Assembly: GCA_037133675.1 (NCBI GenBank)
Contig: JBAXNR010000007.1
Span: 1 to 64,000, forward strand
DNA from: UBA4132 sp037133675
GTDB taxonomy: Bacteria; Pseudomonadota; Gammaproteobacteria; Methylococcales; Methylomonadaceae
Direction: 5' to 3'
Length of the DNA stretch: 64,000 bases
A model generated the notes under the pieces. The model ran no database searches and was not told the origin of the DNA. It saw nothing but the letters and a program-made list of their open reading frames with translations. Both the position numbers and the translations under genes were made by a program. This document shows positions 63,631-64,000 of this stretch, piece after piece. The number at the start of each line of letters is the position of its first letter. The first letter of the stretch is position 1.

Positions 63631-64000
63631 ATATAAAACTATTCCCTGTTCCGAAGGGATTAAGACATAAAGACGTTGTCGATGGGATATCCCATCTCCA
63701 TATAAAACTATTCCCTGTTCCGAAGGGATTAAGACAATACCAGCATATCGCTCACCAGTTACATTAGGATATAAAACTATTCCCTGTTCCGAAGGGATTA
63801 AGACGTATAAGACAGTCCGCCCTGAACCAGTGAAACGGATATAAAACTATTCCCTGTTCCGAAGGGATTAAGACTCAGAACATGTTAATTCATCCCACGA
63901 TTTTTCATATAAAACTATTCCCTGTTCCGAAGGGATTAAGACACCTGCATTGCCAACAGCCGAGCCATTAGGATATATATAAAACTATTCCCTGTTCCGA
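63631..64000 (+). CRISPR. Type III-B CRISPR array, first five spacers, continues past the window
   Basis: Five complete 36-bp repeats and one cut by the edge, at 63631-63666, 63700-63735, 63769-63804, 63839-63874, 63907-63942 and 63977-64000. The repeat starts ATATAAAAC and ends GGGATTAAGAC; all copies are identical. Spacers are 33, 33, 34, 32 and 34 bases. The end ATTAAGAC fits an 8-base 5' handle for type III crRNA on the + strand, and a 5-bp stem TCCCT/AGGGA could guide Cas6. The leader-side copies are identical, so spacer uptake may be recent. Confidence 0.97.

Overview
The window looks like DNA from a moderately AT-rich gammaproteobacterium. That rests on the gene families only (R388-like VirB/Trw transfer genes, a RAYT with REP-type palindromes, a gamma-type III-B Cmr locus); no rRNA, tRNA or housekeeping marker was seen, so genus is not claimed. 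Three blocks lie side by side: an insecticidal-type Tc toxin locus (about 1.5-19.8 kb), a complete but damaged conjugative plasmid backbone (about 20.3-46.2 kb), and a type III-B CRISPR-Cas locus whose array runs off the right edge (about 46.6-64 kb).

Tc block. After a truncated serine recombinase and a Fic AMP-transferase-like gene comes a naturally fused TcB-TcC protein (2636 aa: SpvB-type shell, FG-GAP/VCBS segments, RHS core, unrecognised C-terminal toxin) and a very large TcA pore subunit (3175 aa). A REP-associated tyrosine transposase sits between them with at least three palindromes carrying its presumed recognition sequence. Together the two Tc genes could encode a full A + BC holotoxin.

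Plasmid block. All parts of an R388/IncN-like conjugative plasmid are present: virB1-B6 with an Eex-like lipoprotein, ArdC antirestriction protein, ParA/ParB, a TrfB/KorA-type regulator, an iteron replication initiator with seven iterons, a DnaA box and an AT-rich stretch, a Toprim primase-like protein, stbABC-like genes, an oriT-like repeat region, MobC and relaxase, then virB7-B10. Three promoters share one operator design and probably one repressor. The order is circularly permuted: virB6 ends at the left edge of the block and virB7 begins at its right edge, so the plasmid was opened between virB6 and virB7, or the rest of the window was inserted there. VirB11 and VirD4 are wrecked by a deletion that joins them and by a one-base frameshift in VirD4, so self-transfer is probably lost. 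An 18-bp near-palindrome, TTTTCGCGGGCGCGAAAA, occurs five times and only in this block, twice inside reading frames. A flavoenzyme gene of the spermidine dehydrogenase type is cargo between the relaxase and the LPD7 gene.

CRISPR block. The order is EcsC protein, tiny membrane protein, CARF-HEPN ribonuclease, CARF-RelE (Cami1-like) ribonuclease, cmr1-cas10-cmr3-cmr4-cmr5-cmr6, two unknown coiled-coil proteins, cas6, an SDR/Gfo-Idh-MocA/TPR trio, a DUF1874 (Crn2) ring nuclease, cas1, cas2, a terminator, a leader and a 36-bp repeat array. Cas10 keeps GGDD but has no N-terminal HD nuclease domain. The picture is of an immune system that works by cyclic tetra-adenylate signalling: Cas10 makes the messenger, two different RNases respond, and Crn2 removes the signal. 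The coiled-coil pair, the EcsC/micro-membrane pair and the SDR-Gfo-TPR trio have no established role in such loci and are the best candidates for something new.
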